Shown: piece by piece, positions 29,830-42,199 of the stretch
Layout of the letters: every line of letters begins with the position of its first letter
Numbering within the stretch: position 1 is the stretch's first letter
Source: Lampris incognitus
Taxonomy: Eukaryota > Chordata > Actinopteri > Lampriformes > Lampridae
Direction: 5' to 3'
Assembly (NCBI RefSeq): GCF_029633865.1
Contig: NC_079223.1
Span: 34,119,423-34,183,422, forward strand
DNA length: 64,000 nt
Notes under the pieces: generated by a model
Told to the model about the DNA's origin: nothing
The model's database searches: none
What the model saw: the letters and a program-made list of their open reading frames with translations, nothing else
Translations under genes and position numbers: made by a program

Positions 29830-29983
29830 GGGTCCTATAATGGGGCGTGATAGGGCCGGATTTCATCACGGTGCAGTCTCCTTCAGCTCGCCCTCCAACC
29901 GAGGAAGCCAGTGTCGGCCGTGCGGTGTGAGGATCATCTAAATCCGAGAAACCTCAGTTTACTGCCAACCCCACATTTTGTTG
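29830..29983 (+). promoter_or_regulatory. vdac2: Proposed vdac2 5' UTR exon and promoter area
   Basis: The vdac2 start codon at 34026 lies five bases into an exon that opens with a good acceptor at 34019-34020, so a non-coding exon must lie upstream. A GC-richer stretch here ends in the donor TTG/GTAAGAG at 29983. It is the best candidate I see; the exact transcription start is not visible. Confidence 0.42.
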
Positions 29984-31234
29984 GTAAGAGACGAGTATAT
30001 AACATACAGTTGTTGGAATACTCCATAATAAACAAATGTGAGCGAATTTTGGCCACGCTTTCTCAGACCGGTTATTAGTTCGCAGGCTAGCCAAGAAAGC
30101 TAAGCTAGCAGGCATGTTGTGCCTGACACATGCCTAGCAGTCAAGTTAGCCACATAACCAAATTTAGATTTTAAGTTTCTTGGATCTTGGTAGCAAAATA
30201 ACGTTTCTGCTGCTCGAGCCAGTTTGAAGTCGCTGTAGTTAAAAATAGTTTTTACCCTTAAGGTAGCCTCAATTTTTGGCCTAGTGAGCAGGGGCGAAGT
30301 ACCCTGGTTGGCTGGCTGTGGTGGTCGTGAGTTAACTAGCCCAGTTCGTTAACAATTCCAGCCAGTTGGCACTGGCAGGTGCCTTGCCGCGAAAAGATTT
30401 GTTGAATGAATTATTTTGCTCAATTACGTGCCGAGAGGAGACGGGCCTAGGCTTGGCTCACTACGGTGTCAAAATGGCATCTCCGAGTTCACCTTGCCCA
30501 CCTGCTGTCTTGACGTGTTACCTCCGCCAGCCGGTAGCCTGGAGGGGAAATTGCGTTTGGTCGCGTGTGTTTGTTAGCATGTGCATCTGTCCGCAGCTAA
30601 TCTTACAAACTGCTGGACCCATCAGTCTGATATTTTTGTGCACCCTATCATGGGTGCCTTACCCAACCGGCCTACCGGGCCCAGGGTCAGGGAGCCTGTA
30701 AGCCAGAGCTTCTGTGTGAAGTCGCTGTTATTAATTTTGCATATTTTGTCGCATAGTCAAAGGGCTTAGTCATTCATGTCATAACAGAGCCCCAAAGTCC
30801 TACTGAAAAACTGAAGGAAACTGCAGGTGAATGCATGTCTTAGTTAATATGCTGTTGGCGTTAATTGTGTGTATGTGCGCTGTAAATCCTGTTGAGGTAC
30901 AGGTGAATTTAGTTATTGTACTGTTGGCTGCAAATCAGTGTACGTGTCCATGCCCCAAGGGCCCATTGTCTCCGCCGTTCTCTGGCTTCATTCACTCTAG
31001 CTCGCTCGACCAGTGCTGCTCCCCGATCTGAGTCTCAACTGTAGATGTCAGCATGTGCACGGTTAACTTGGACCCGGCAGTGACCGTGTCAAAACATTAT
31101 AAGGCTCTCATTTCAGATACTTCCGGTATTACACTTTGTACACTATACTTACTTGCATAGTGTGTAAATGTACACAGGGTAATGTTGTCTCAAAATCGAA
31201 CACGGCCATCGTGCACTTAACCGGAAATAACGAT

Positions 31235-31640
31235 CACAATAGTGATGTGCGAGTCGAACGAATCGTTCGAAACTGCGACTCTTTTTACTGAGTCGGGAGT
31301 GGCAACTCCTCGTCGTCATTAACTCATTCACTAGCTAGTGCAAACTGCGAAGTCGAGAAAACATATCACGATCGTGCAACTATATTAACTGTATTTGTGG
31401 AAATGTATGAGTTAATTACTGTAACCTAGCCCTGTGAGAAAAGCAACCACTTTGGCACTTGTTTCAACTCGGTACTAGCTCTCCCAGCCCAGAGCTGAAG
31501 GTCTTGGGTTGCACGAATCAATCACTCACTCACTACTTGCTCTCCCAGCCTGGAGGCCGCTCCCTGCCCTGAGCTGAAGGTCTAACAGTTGTGTCCAGAT
31601 GAACTGATTCAACTTTGGGAACGACAAACTTGATTTTACT
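31235..31640. repeat. Palindrome-rich repeat in vdac2 intron 1
   Basis: It opens with a GAACGAATCGTTC palindrome in GTGATGTGCGAGTCGAACGA, which resembles the end of a fish MITE. It contains a direct repeat of AGCTCTCCCAGCC...AGCTGAAGGTCT (about 31483-31513 and 31540-31583). I cannot define its ends. Confidence 0.35.
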
Positions 31641-32302
31641 TTTACTTCCTTGTGTGTGTGCCCCCTGTTTCACGTGATGCTGTGACTCCACTGCCATCTA
31701 CACTGATGACCATGGTCTCTTGTTGTACGAATGGAATTGTATGCATGTCTGCACGACCAGTATAAGGACGCAGCTGTCCGGATACCTTTTTTTTTTTCCT
31801 TTGGAGGGCAAAGGTGGTTATGGCTAAGATTGGGGAAAGGCTGTAGAGAATGAATGAAAGTCAATTAGTTCAGTCCATCAACATCCTAGGAAAAGAAAAC
31901 TCAGTCCGCAGACAGCTGCAGCTTCGTCGGCCACCATTTTCACAAGTTTAAAAAATAGGTTGGTGGTCCCTCCACTTCCACTACGTAGCCAAGATGGTGA
32001 CCATTGAGGTTGAGAAGTTTCCAGCGTTTCACTCTCGACTTTTTGACCATTATGAGTGCGCCATCCGGGTACTCTTAGTGCACTGCATGTTGCCATAATT
32101 GTCAGTGTGAACACACTTATGTACTCAAAATAGCAAGTGTAAGTACAGAAGAATGCGAATTGAGACACAGTATGTTTTTAGATATCAATCTTGAAAGTAG
32201 ACGAGAAGTCAATCATATTTCGCAAGTCAGCAAATCATTCACTTCTGATCTCGGCACAGGAGAACTGTAGGAACACTGGATGAACAAAAATAATAACCTT
32301 GT

Positions 32303-32585
32303 CTTTATTTTCATAATATAATAAAGCTGGGTAAACGTTTATGCTTGCGCATGCACGACTCATCTACGGTTGACAATCAGGCAGCGACATGATCAAAACT
32401 TGTAAAAATAATTTTGATAATACAAAAAACGCAAAAGTTATAAAGGATTAACTTCCTCTAGGTTGCAGTCAAATTTGGAAAATGTTGTATATTCTTGTCT
32501 CTGCCCGATCGTCAACTGTAGATGTGAGTCGCGCATGTGGTAGCGTAAACGGTTTATCCAGCATTATTATATCATGAAAATAAAG
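32303..32585. mobile_element. Foldback (long inverted repeat) MITE in vdac2 intron 1
   Basis: The arms 32303-32388 and 32497-32585 are inverted copies of each other (about 85-90% by eye), starting CTTTATTTTCATAATATAAT and enclosing about 108 bp. No obvious target duplication is seen. A transcript would form a long hairpin. The superfamily is unknown. Confidence 0.75.
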
Positions 32586-34025
32586 ATGGGGTTAGGGTTA
32601 GATCCTAATGGTCACATAGCAAACCTTTTCTTTTTCGGAAGTGCAAGTTTATATTAGACTTGGTTGCATTCATGTGAGGGTCTGCCTAAGAGGCTGCACC
32701 TCCACAGGCTTGACAGGCAAAACATTTTTATTAGGTAGATTTTTTTTAAGCTTTAATGCTGCATATTGGAATTTAGTAGTATGCTAATCTCGCATACTAC
32801 TGGGCCTGTCAGCCTAATCATTTTTGTGCACAGCTATGACTGTATGATCAAGGACCTCTCATCGTTGAAAAAACTGTTTTATTTTGTTTGTTTTTTTTAC
32901 CACAATTGAGTGCTAACTCCTGAGCTGGTTTTTTTCCTAAGTCCGAGCGCCGGAGAAGAGGAGATACACCCTGGTGCACTCTATTGGATGCGCTCTTCTA
33001 GTTACTGCTATTTTCAGCTTTGTTTTGAGGGTCCAATCATGATGGTAGTTAAGTGCTTAGGGCTCTGATTATCCAAAACCTTCATAAAGCCCATATATCG
33101 CCACTTGCGCTTTCATTAAACAGCTCGGTTACATAAAGTAACTGCATATATTGGTAATGGGTAATTGGTTTTATTAAAGCATTAATTCAAATAGTATTGT
33201 GTAGCCACAGTTATTTAATGAATCTTCAGACTGTAGCTTGTGCTACAGTTAAGAAGGGGTGGGCGTACTCTAATCAATAGGCTATGTGAAAGGTGTTGAC
33301 AGTCATTGCCCAATGGGCTATCCAGTTCATTCATGTAGCGTCTTGATTCCGATGAGCCGTGGTGGCAACTATAGGAAGACCCTGTACTTCCCTAACAGCT
33401 ATCCTTGTGTAAACCATGCCTACCTGTCGAAGCTATACTTCTGATGACACTTTTGTCTTTTATGAGAAGTGTTTGAGGTTGGCTGAGCACTGGTTCTCAC
33501 AAGCATAAAGAATTTCTGCTTATCCTTAAGTCATACCAGCCTCAGGAGTGCTCATGTAGCCATTATCTTAGAATGCACACAAGTAAATATGAATGTGATA
33601 TCAAAATGTAAAATTGCATAATATGAAGAGTAACTTCATCATTGCTTCATAGGTAACATTTTGTGACATCGCTTAATAGGCAACATTTCATAGCCTGAGT
33701 CTGTAATCTGTATCATAAATCATAATTTGTGCTCTAAGGCAGCTGTCTACCCTAGTACTGTACATGCAGAGCCAATCAAATGGATGCAGATGGTTTCTGA
33801 GTTAACAAACTCACTTGGGGATCCTGCATCTGTCATGGGAAGATAGGCTTCAAGCTGGTAGCATGCAGCCACACCCTTCATTGTACAGTGGGGGAAATTG
33901 TCAAGTGCAATTGTTTTCAGTATTAAATTCTTTAGAGCTCTTAATATGTCTACATTAAGGGACAAATGCAAAATTACTTTTGATTTTTCAAAATTTTTGA
34001 AGATTGTTTTGTCTCTGCAGGAACA

Positions 34026-37000
34026 ATGGCCGTGCCTCCTTCATATGCTGATCTTGGCAAGTCTGCTAAGGACATCTTCAACAAAGGCTATGGTATGGGT
34101 TTTCCATCTTGACAGTTTTTTTTTTAGTTGTGTTGAATTACTGATTTAGGAGATACATTCATATCTTCCTTCCAATTAATTGGGCTTGAATTTTTACAAG
34201 TTATTTCTTTCCTTAGGATTTGGCCTGGTGAAGCTCGATGTCAAGACCAAGTCAGCCAGTGGAGTGGTAGGGTTATCAGTTTGTTTTGAGAGTGGAAAGT
34301 AGAAATATCTTTTTGTAGTTGCTTTTTTATGCAAAACCAAATAGCTTCGTTTATAACAGCCAAGTTAAAATTAGTTGATCCCAATTGTACAGAAAATGTA
34401 GAGTTTTACTGTCATTTCTTTCTGTGCATGTCTTTCAGGAATTCAAAACATCTGGCTCCTCAAACACTGATACGAGCAAGGTCGTGGGCAGCCTTGAAAC
34501 TAAATACAAGCGATCAGAATATGGACTAACTTTCACGGAGAAGTGGAACACTGACAACTCCCTGGGAACAGAGATCACTATTGAAGATCAGGTTTGAAAA
34601 TGTCAATGCCAACATTTTGCACAAATACTCAGTTTTCCCATAATTTTTTGTGTGTGTGGGTTTTGGGGACGGTGGGGGGGGGGTTGTTCAAAATGAAATG
34701 TTATTACACTCCAGCTGTTACATGGTAAAAGATCTTTTGGTGTTAGGTTTATGCCTTAATTTGTAGGTTATCAATCTCAAATTGATTCTTTTTGTATTTA
34801 CCCAGATTGCCAAGGGACTGAAGCTGACGTTTGACACGACCTTCTCACCAAACACTGGGTTAGTCATTGTGAATAAAAGTTGTCTCAGTGTCATTTGAAC
34901 TCTCTTGGCCAGTGGTTTCCAACCCAGTTCTCAGTAGGATTGGGCGATATGTCAAAATGTTCCTACTGGCCATCGTCAGCCCAACAGTCAGTGATTGCTG
35001 ATATATGCTGTCAACCATTTTCAGCAAATGCGATTATGGAAGAGCTCGTTTTAAAAAAAGAATACAAAAGCCCCTATTTGGGATAATTTTGGTTTTAAAC
35101 CATATGCAGCCGGCAAGCTGAAAGACCTAAATGTAATTTGCCATCTTTGCAAACGAGTAGTGCTGGCAAAAGATTCTTAAACTACCAATTTGCATGAGCA
35201 TTAATGTGAAAATCTAATTTTACTGAAACATTGCAGCCTATAGGCTACTCTTCTTTAAACAAAATAAATCGCCTTGAGATCCTTGCTAAACAAAAAACTG
35301 TAAAGACAGGCTGAAAAGCTGTCCAATGTAATTTAGGGGGGGGGGGGGAGTCCAATGGCATCAGATGCAAGACGCCACCCCTTGCAGCCTCCAAATGACC
35401 AAATGTAGGTATAACATAACTATGCTATTAAATAAACGATAGGGTGCACAACTGCACATAGTTTTTGGTCGTTCTCAAATATGATTTTTGAATTGACGTT
35501 GCTTTTCAGCACCAATCGATCGGACAGCAACCACTTGAGACGGCTTCATTGTCATTTTAGTCCCTGCCCTGTTTTGTGAAAGTCATCAGAAATCGGTGCA
35601 ACAAGAACAAGCATATGGCCCAACTCCAACTGCCAGTTCTTATTCACGTATGCTTTGAATTATGTTTTACAGGTTAATTATTTACTGTGTTGAATTCTCA
35701 GAGTCAGACCATTAAATTAGCAAAAATTACATACCCCCAAAAAAACAACTGCTGATTGGACTCAGCCAATCGCCGAGTGCCGACATATTCATTCAATTGC
35801 CCAAGCTGTAGTTCTCAGTGACCCCTGCTCCTCAATACTGTTGATTTTCTTCCTTGCCAGGTAGTTACTTGTGTTCAACTCTTAGGCCTCTTATGATCAG
35901 ATGACTAGGATAGCTGATAAAACATATGAACATGATGAACTACCTGTAGAAATAGAAAACCAGCAACACTGCGGGTGCCTTGAGGACTGGTCTGAAAACC
36001 ACTGCTGCAGACCATGTAGTGCACTCTGTACCTAGTTTCTCTGCTTGACTAGTATTGGCAATCTGATCCATGTTGCATATGCTCTGGACAAATGTAGAAG
36101 TTGGTAATGGGTGTCACTTGACCCCGATCTCAAAACGGAGCTCTGGTAAAATATTGTCGCTCGTTTTTCAACTTGTTTTGTTTTTATGGAGTATTGTGGT
36201 GGGCTTCTCCCATAACGATTGCCTCAGCATTGGCATGTCCCTCCATATGCTCGCACGACTAAGTTGTATTAGCTTTCTGAGAAGTGTTAATCATATCAGG
36301 AATATGGCAGATGCTCAGGGACACATGGCCTAGAAGAGGCGTCTCCTCTTTCATGTTGGACAGGGCAACATGAGTTCCCCTGCCCTGTGAGTTGGAGATG
36401 AGTTACTACATTGAGAAGGCATGTACAAGGCAACAGTGTCAAGCTCAAGATGGGGAAATAACACCAGTGTTGGCAGTGGCAAGTGATCCCTTTATACTTT
36501 ACCTGCCATATTGGCAGGTCATCAGCCACTACCTAATGCAGACCTGCCAACATGTACACATTTCTCATACTCGGCACGCATTGTGACCCTTAAGTACGCT
36601 TGTACGATTCACTGCTCCAGGTACGCATTTTGTTGCATCTCGCATTTCGCCGGTTTCAGTTTCTATGCATTCTATGAAGTTGATTCTGCCGCTGAGCCAC
36701 AGCAATCCATGTAAGTGGAGTGAAAAGCTTTTGGCCAATCAGAGCGCAGTATTTGAACCCGCTTGCCCACCTGCTCCTCCTAGCAAATGCTTCGCGCGTT
36801 CAATTCAGTGCCTCTGCCTCAAGCAAGATCCCTCTTCGGCCACTTGCTCATCACTGCTATTCGCCTGCATCCCTGTTTCTCACCATTCTAGGTCAGTGGT
36901 TCTCACCAATGCAAACAGAATTGAAAAGATAAGTTACCGTTCATCTATACGATGTCGTGTGTGTGTTGCAAATAGTAAGCTAACCGTCACGTTTCCCCGA

Positions 37001-40000
37001 ATCCATTAGCCCACAGACAAAAACTGTAGGCTTGCGTGCCATGGCTGAGCCGTTTCAAAAAAGGTTCGGAAACAACAAAGATTTCTGGACTGCTGTCGGG
37101 AGAGATGGCCTTTGTGTTCAATTTTTCACAGTAACGCAGACTGTGAAAGGATCTTCAGCTTGGTCACTAAAAATAAAACGAAATGTCGTGCTAGCCTGAG
37201 CACAGAGATGCTCAGTTCTCTGGTGACACGAAAAGTCATGATCGCCTCCAAAGGCAGCACGTGTTACAAAGAGACTTTCAGTGACGCAGTACTTAAAAAA
37301 GTCAAATCTGCAACCTTCAACAAGTTGCACTAGTTTCACTATGCATGGAAAATTTGAATCTTTTTCGTTGTTTGTTTTTAGCAAACTGATTTTGATATTG
37401 ATACCTGCTGGTTTTGCACATTTATTTAATGTTTTGATTTATGTATTTACAAAGAATGTCCTCAGTTTACTTTTAGAAGTTTCCATGGGCTATGCCTCCT
37501 GTACAACACTTGTATAGCTGTTCTGACAATAAATCTCGATTGGTGAAAATATTATTATGTGTATATTAGGTATTATGGTGTTAAAGAAATGGAAACGGAT
37601 GATCCGCTGTGGCGACCCCTAACGGGAGCAGCCGAAAGTAGTAGTAGTTGTAGGTATTATGGTGTTAGGTATCTCAGTGGTGGTGGGTGAGCAACGGTGG
37701 AGTGTACATTGCTGGTGGGCTATCAGGTGCGCGGGGGTGGGGGGCGTACATTGGTGGTGGGCTGTCAGGTGCGCGCGCGCGGGGGGGGGTGGTTGGTGTT
37801 GTGGGGTAGTACTCATAAAATTTCTTCAAGGTGGGCAGGTCTGCTAATGCCACTATTCTGATAGTCGGGTCTGCTTGGTGAAATAGGCGGGTAGTTATTT
37901 TCTAAAGCACGCTCTTAAAGGGTTTAGTGTCAAGTATTATCATGGGATCGTGAAATTTGTATTTTTGTTATCCTTCACTGAAAATGTTGGAAAACTATAT
38001 GATTAGTGTTTGGATCATGAGCTTGTGCTGAAAGATAGGACATTAACACTAGAACGACTGGGATTTCACTCATACCTAAAATGACAATGGGCGGTCAAAT
38101 TGACAGCCAGTTTTTAAACTCTATATTCTGTCAAGATAAATAACCAGTTGAGATATTAATACATTGCATATCTTAGTATGTCTGTTTGGAAATGACTGAC
38201 ACCAAAATTAAGATTTTAACAACTTAAATACTATTTTTCTAACAATTTAAAATGGCCGCTGTCCAACGCCTGTAAATATTGCATTGCGTTGGTGGTAGTC
38301 ATGGTGCGTCTGAAACGGTGTCTGTACCCAGACATGTTGGAAATACTCAAAAATCAAGTTTAGACTATTTCTCTGCACTGGAGAACTTTATTCTAGGCGG
38401 AGCAATGAACTTTGCAAAGGAAATGATGCAACCAACACAAGTTGTAAATAGTGACATGACGCGCACGATCACGCGCAAGTTATTTGTGGTCATTTTGACT
38501 GGTCATGGTCGTTTTAGGTAGATATTATCATAGCTTTTTTTTTTTTGCAATTGATCTAAAACTCAAGCAAAATTATTAAACTTATTATTAAAATTATTAA
38601 ACTTTGAAAATCCAAAATGATCATATGACTGTCTTTGGTCATTCTAGTGTTTAAGAAAGAAATATATAATGTCTTTGTGATGTGCTGTTGAGCTGTGCAT
38701 TTTAAAGATTTTGTGACAAATGTATGCAAAGTTACATTGGCAGCGGCCTGTTGTTTTTACTGTAAATTGACCCACCAACAAGAGTTTGTTGATGGCTAAT
38801 TTGACTGGAATGGGATTTCAATCAAGCATTTAACTAAAGCCGTCTTCTTCTTTATTAATAGCAAGAAAAGTGGCAAAGTTAAGACTGCTTACAAACGTGA
38901 GTATGTCAACTTGGGCTGCGATGTTGACTTTGACTTTGCTGGCCCCACTATCCATGGAGCTGCAGTTGTTGGCTACGAGGGCTGGCTCGCCGGTTACCAG
39001 ATGACCTTTGATACTGCCAAATCCAGGATGACCCAAAACAACTTTGCCATTGGTTACAAGACAGGAGACTTCCAGTTGCATACCAATGTGTAAGAGCAAA
39101 AAATTTCTTATGACAGAAAATTTTCATCTTGAGTATGTGTCCTATGTACTTCTTTTTAACTAGGAAGGAGAATACCAGCTGATAAAGGTTACATTTTCTT
39201 TAGCTGAAACCAGAAAAAAACCTAAATGTCCTTCCCACATTTTCATTGATTTCTAAAGCAATGATGGAGCAGAGTTTGGAGGGTCCATCTACCAGAAGGT
39301 GAGTGATAAGCTGGAGACGGCAGTCAACCTGGCATGGACCGCTGGCAGCAACAGCACACGTTTCGGCATCGCAGCCAAATACCAGCTAGACAAGGATGCT
39401 TCCCTGAGTGTGAGTAGAACAGCTTTCAGTAAGTTTCTCAAGGTCATGTTGTCTACATTGTCTTTGGTCACTGTTCAAATTGTCATGTCTGTAAAGCCTA
39501 GGCAAGTCAAAGTTATTGTGTGGAGGGCGTCCGGGTAGCATAGCGATCTATTCCGTTGCCTACCAACACGGAGATTGCCGGTTTGAATCCCCGTGTTACC
39601 TCTGGCTTAGTCGGGCGTCCCTACAGACACAATTGACTGTGTCTGCGGGTGGGAAGCCAGATGTGGGTATGTGTCTTGGTTGCTGCACTAGCGCCTCCTC
39701 TGGTCAGTTGGTGTACCTATTCAGGGGCAGGGGGAACTGGGGGGGAATAGTATGATCCTCCCACGCACTACGTCCCCCTGGTGAAACTCCTCACTGTCAG
39801 GCGAAATGAAGCGGCTGGTGACTACACATGTATCGGAGGAGGCATGTGGTTCTCTGCAGCCCTCCCTGGATCGGCAGAGGGGCTGGAGCAGCGACTGGGG
39901 CGGCTCAGAAGAGTGGGGTAATTGGCCGGATACAATTGGGTAGAAAAGGGGGAAAATCAAAGTAATTGTGTGGTCCTAAAGCTTGTGTAGTACTAAAGAA

Positions 40001-40488
40001 ATGCCTGGCATCAGCTAATGTATATATTATTTATTTCCTTTATTTCTTTGTTTAGGCTAAAGTGAACAACACTAGCCTTGTCGGTGTTGGCTATACCCAA
40101 ACGCTCAGACCAGGTAAGTTGGTTATCTACATGCATAAGGAATGCATCTGATTGGTGTTATGGTGAACATTGTAATTCTTTAATGTGCACATGCTGAAAT
40201 CAACAGTAGTTCTGCAGCTGTTCCATTCATTACTTTTTTTTTTCATAATGAAAAAAAGGCATTTGAAATGGCGGCACGGTGGTGCAGTGATTAGCACGGT
40301 CGCCTCACAGCAAGAAGGTTTTGGGTTTGAGCCCCGGGGTGGTCCAACCTTGGGGGTCGTCCTCTGTGTGGAGTTTGCATGTTCTCCCCGTATCTGCGTG
40401 GGTTTCCTCCGGGTGCTCCGGTTTCCTCCCACAGTCCAAAGACATGTAGGTCAGGTGCATCGGCCATATTAAAATTGCCCCTAGGTAT

Positions 40489-40554
<66 letters not shown>

Positions 40555-40739
40555 CCCTGTGTAATGGCCTGGCGGCCTGTCCAGGGTGTCTCCCCGCCTG
40601 CCGCCCAGTGACTGCTGGGATAGGCTCCAGCATCCCCGTGACTTTGAGAGCAGGATAAGCGGTTCGTCCCCGCGACTCTGAGAGCAAGATAAGTGGTTCG
40701 GATAATGGATGGATGGATGAAAAAAAGAGTACCTCGAAA

Positions 40740-40795
<56 letters not shown>

Positions 40796-41208
40796 TGAGA
40801 TGGCCTGGTGGCCTGTCCAGGGTATCTCCCTGCCTGCCGCCCAATGACTGCTGGGATAGGCTCCAGCAACCCTGAGAGCAGGATAAGCGGTTCAGATAAT
40901 GGATGGATGGATGGAAAAAAAAAGAAGAGTACCTTGATTTAATTTGGAGGCCTCCCACAAAGACAGTGTAACATATGCAACTGTTAAGACCAGAGTGCAT
41001 GATCTGAATTTTTCCAAGTTGAAGATATACTCCGTTCTTTGTGTAAATATAAGGTTTCTGTTAGTTTTAAGAACAGTGGTTTATTTATCTGATCTTTATG
41101 CCTCTTGCCTGTGCAGGTGTGAAGCTCACTTTGTCTGCCCTGGTGGATGGAAAGAGTGTCAATGCAGGAGGCCATAAGCTTGGTCTGGGGTTGGAACTGG
41201 AGGCCTAA
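34026..41208 (+). CDS. vdac2: Voltage-dependent anion-selective channel protein 2, eight coding exons
   Basis: Coding exons are 34026-34092, 34217-34266, 34439-34591, 34806-34858, 38862-39089, 39259-39409, 40056-40113 and 41117-41208. They join in frame to 283 residues with GT-AG introns. The product starts [20 protein letters not shown] and ends [13 protein letters not shown], and is close to zebrafish VDAC2 as I remember it. It forms a 19-stranded barrel in the outer mitochondrial membrane with an N-terminal helix in the pore. It passes metabolites such as ATP and ADP, and VDAC2 binds BAK. The GLK motif of strand 19 is replaced by GHKLGLGLE, as in other VDACs. Intron 4 (4 kb) and intron 6 hold mobile elements. 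comtd1 lies downstream, as in human, with an intermediate filament gene between them. Confidence 0.97.
34910..36004. mobile_element. hAT-type MITE in vdac2 intron 4, interrupted by a second MITE
   Basis: The ends CAGTGGTTTCCAACCCAG and CTGGTCTGAAAACCACTG are inverted and match the intact copy at 42200-42414. Without the insert the element is about 210 bp. Its own 8-bp target copies no longer agree well, so it is old. Confidence 0.7.
34935..35810. mobile_element. hAT-type MITE nested in another MITE
   Basis: An 876-bp element starts TAGGATTGGGCGATATG and ends TTGCCCAAGCTGTA. It is flanked by a perfect 8-bp target duplication GTTCTCAG (34927-34934 and 35811-35818). An 8-bp duplication is typical of hAT transposons. 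No coding part is seen. Confidence 0.8.
37030..37345 (+). pseudogene. hAT transposase C-terminal remnant
   Basis: The frame 37112-37333 encodes [20 protein letters not shown] and [14 protein letters not shown], the pattern of the hAT C-terminal dimerisation domain. The stretch before it ([12 protein letters not shown]...) is in another frame. It is a fragment inside vdac2 intron 4. Confidence 0.65.
37588..37640 (+). repeat. Common fish retroposon tail fragment
   Basis: The stretch GATCCGCTGTGGCGACCCCT followed by AACGGGAGCAGCCGAAAG is a very frequent fish repeat tail. Its parent element is not visible here. Confidence 0.5.
37690..37795 (+). repeat. Short G-rich tandem repeat
   Basis: The motif GGTGGGCTATCAGGTGCGCG recurs about every 40-45 bp with GGGGG linkers and a terminal (GC)n(G)n run. 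It is a small minisatellite-like array. Confidence 0.6.
38043..38656. mobile_element. piggyBac-like MITE in vdac2 intron 4
   Basis: The left end reads TTAACACTAGAACGAC and the right end GGTCATTCTAGTGTTTAA. The terminal CACTAGAA repeats are inverted and each is next to TTAA, the target of piggyBac elements. No transposase frame lies between them. Confidence 0.55.
39524..39956 (+). mobile_element. Full-length SINE family A in vdac2 intron 6
   Basis: The copy starts AGGGCGTCCGGGTAGCATAG (box A area), has box B GGTTTGAATCC, and runs through the whole body to the AATTGGGTAGAAAAGGGGG tail. A 17-bp target duplication with one mismatch flanks it (39507-39523 and 39957-39973). It defines the full family length of about 430 bp. 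It lies in the sense direction of vdac2. Confidence 0.92.
40266..40920 (+). mobile_element. tRNA-derived SINE (family B) with two tails
   Basis: The head GGCGGCACGGTGGTGCAGTG and box-B-like GGTTTGAGCCC are followed by GTGGAGTTTGCATGTTCTCC, a CACAGTCCAAAGACATGTAG segment, a (TG)n array, and a tail with GGATAATGGATGGATGGATG (40698-40717). A second (TG)n array and tail follow (40742-40920), so the 3' half is duplicated. It lies in vdac2 intron 7. Confidence 0.75.
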
Positions 41209-41455
41209 GCACTTCTCAAAATGAAGGGGACTAGGGAATATCAGAAGAATCTGGCCTTACATATTTCCAACTCAAACCAGCAAGGGGATATCTCGAAGGG
41301 ATTGGTTCAAAGGCTACAACCACAAACTGTCATTTCAATATACCGTATCGTTGGTATATTACCTTTTTTGTTTGCCTCTCCCTTGTATCCATTCAAGAGA
41401 CGCTCGGTGGCTGATCATTGTTCTTTGTTTTTATCCAGCACTGCCATGACAATGA

Positions 41456-41461
41456 AATAAA
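41456..41461 (+). promoter_or_regulatory. vdac2: Proximal poly(A) signal of vdac2
   Basis: AATAAA occurs about 250 bp after the stop codon in the sequence ACAATGAAATAAATCCC. It is probably the main short 3' UTR end. Confidence 0.65.
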
Positions 41462-42074
41462 TCCCTTACCTTGTTGTCTGGCTCCCTTTTATGATGATTC
41501 CCTGACGCATTGTATATGGTCACCTATCAGTTCATGGTTATGTGGGGTGAGTTTGGTCATACCTTCTATCTGATTTTACCATTAGGATCATCTGATATTC
41601 CTCTGTCATCTGAAACACTTTATTTTAAATCCATGTCATCCGGTACACTAGGCTTCTTAAACTATTTAAATACTGTTGTACTTTTCTTCATGCACTCAAG
41701 GACATGCTAAAGCTCTAGTGCTTTGCTTTGTGTCGGCCATTGGAGTTTGAGACGTTCTGTTGAAGGTATACATAACCCTCCCTTAAACTGGGTAGTTTTT
41801 GGGGGGCTTAATATTGGTTCTGTAAGTTTGGGGTAACTTGTATGTTTGGTCGACCAAGCAGGCTATTCTTGTGTTATTTCTGCTTTGCAGACAACAGGGG
41901 AGGAGGGAGGGGGGCATAATTAAAGTTCACAGTAATGCCAAACTGGATAACTGTCCAGCTGAGGTCCAACTAAAAGTTGCATTTCTGCACTCTAGGTCAT
42001 GGTCTTTGTACTGGGTAGCAGAGACATTGTCCACAGGAAATCTTGGAGGTCCTTATGTGTATGTATAACTTTTG

Positions 42075-42080
42075 AATAAA
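42075..42080 (+). promoter_or_regulatory. vdac2: Distal poly(A) signal of vdac2
   Basis: AATAAA in TTTTGAATAAAGACTTTC lies 870 bp after the stop codon. Use of this site would give a long 3' UTR; the region between has no other gene. Confidence 0.5.
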
Positions 42081-42199
42081 GACTTTCAACTCCATGTGTT
42101 TCATTTGGTGTTATTAGTCTTTTTGAAGTGATGCCTACCAGTTAGAAATTTGCTTTTCTTGGAGGTTGTGAAACTGACAGTGTGACATACACTCTAAGC

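Noticed and set aside
30366-30769. Open frames of 111 and 62 codons in vdac2 intron 1
   Set aside because: No recognisable domain and no splice or start context; the length is within chance for GC-richer sequence.
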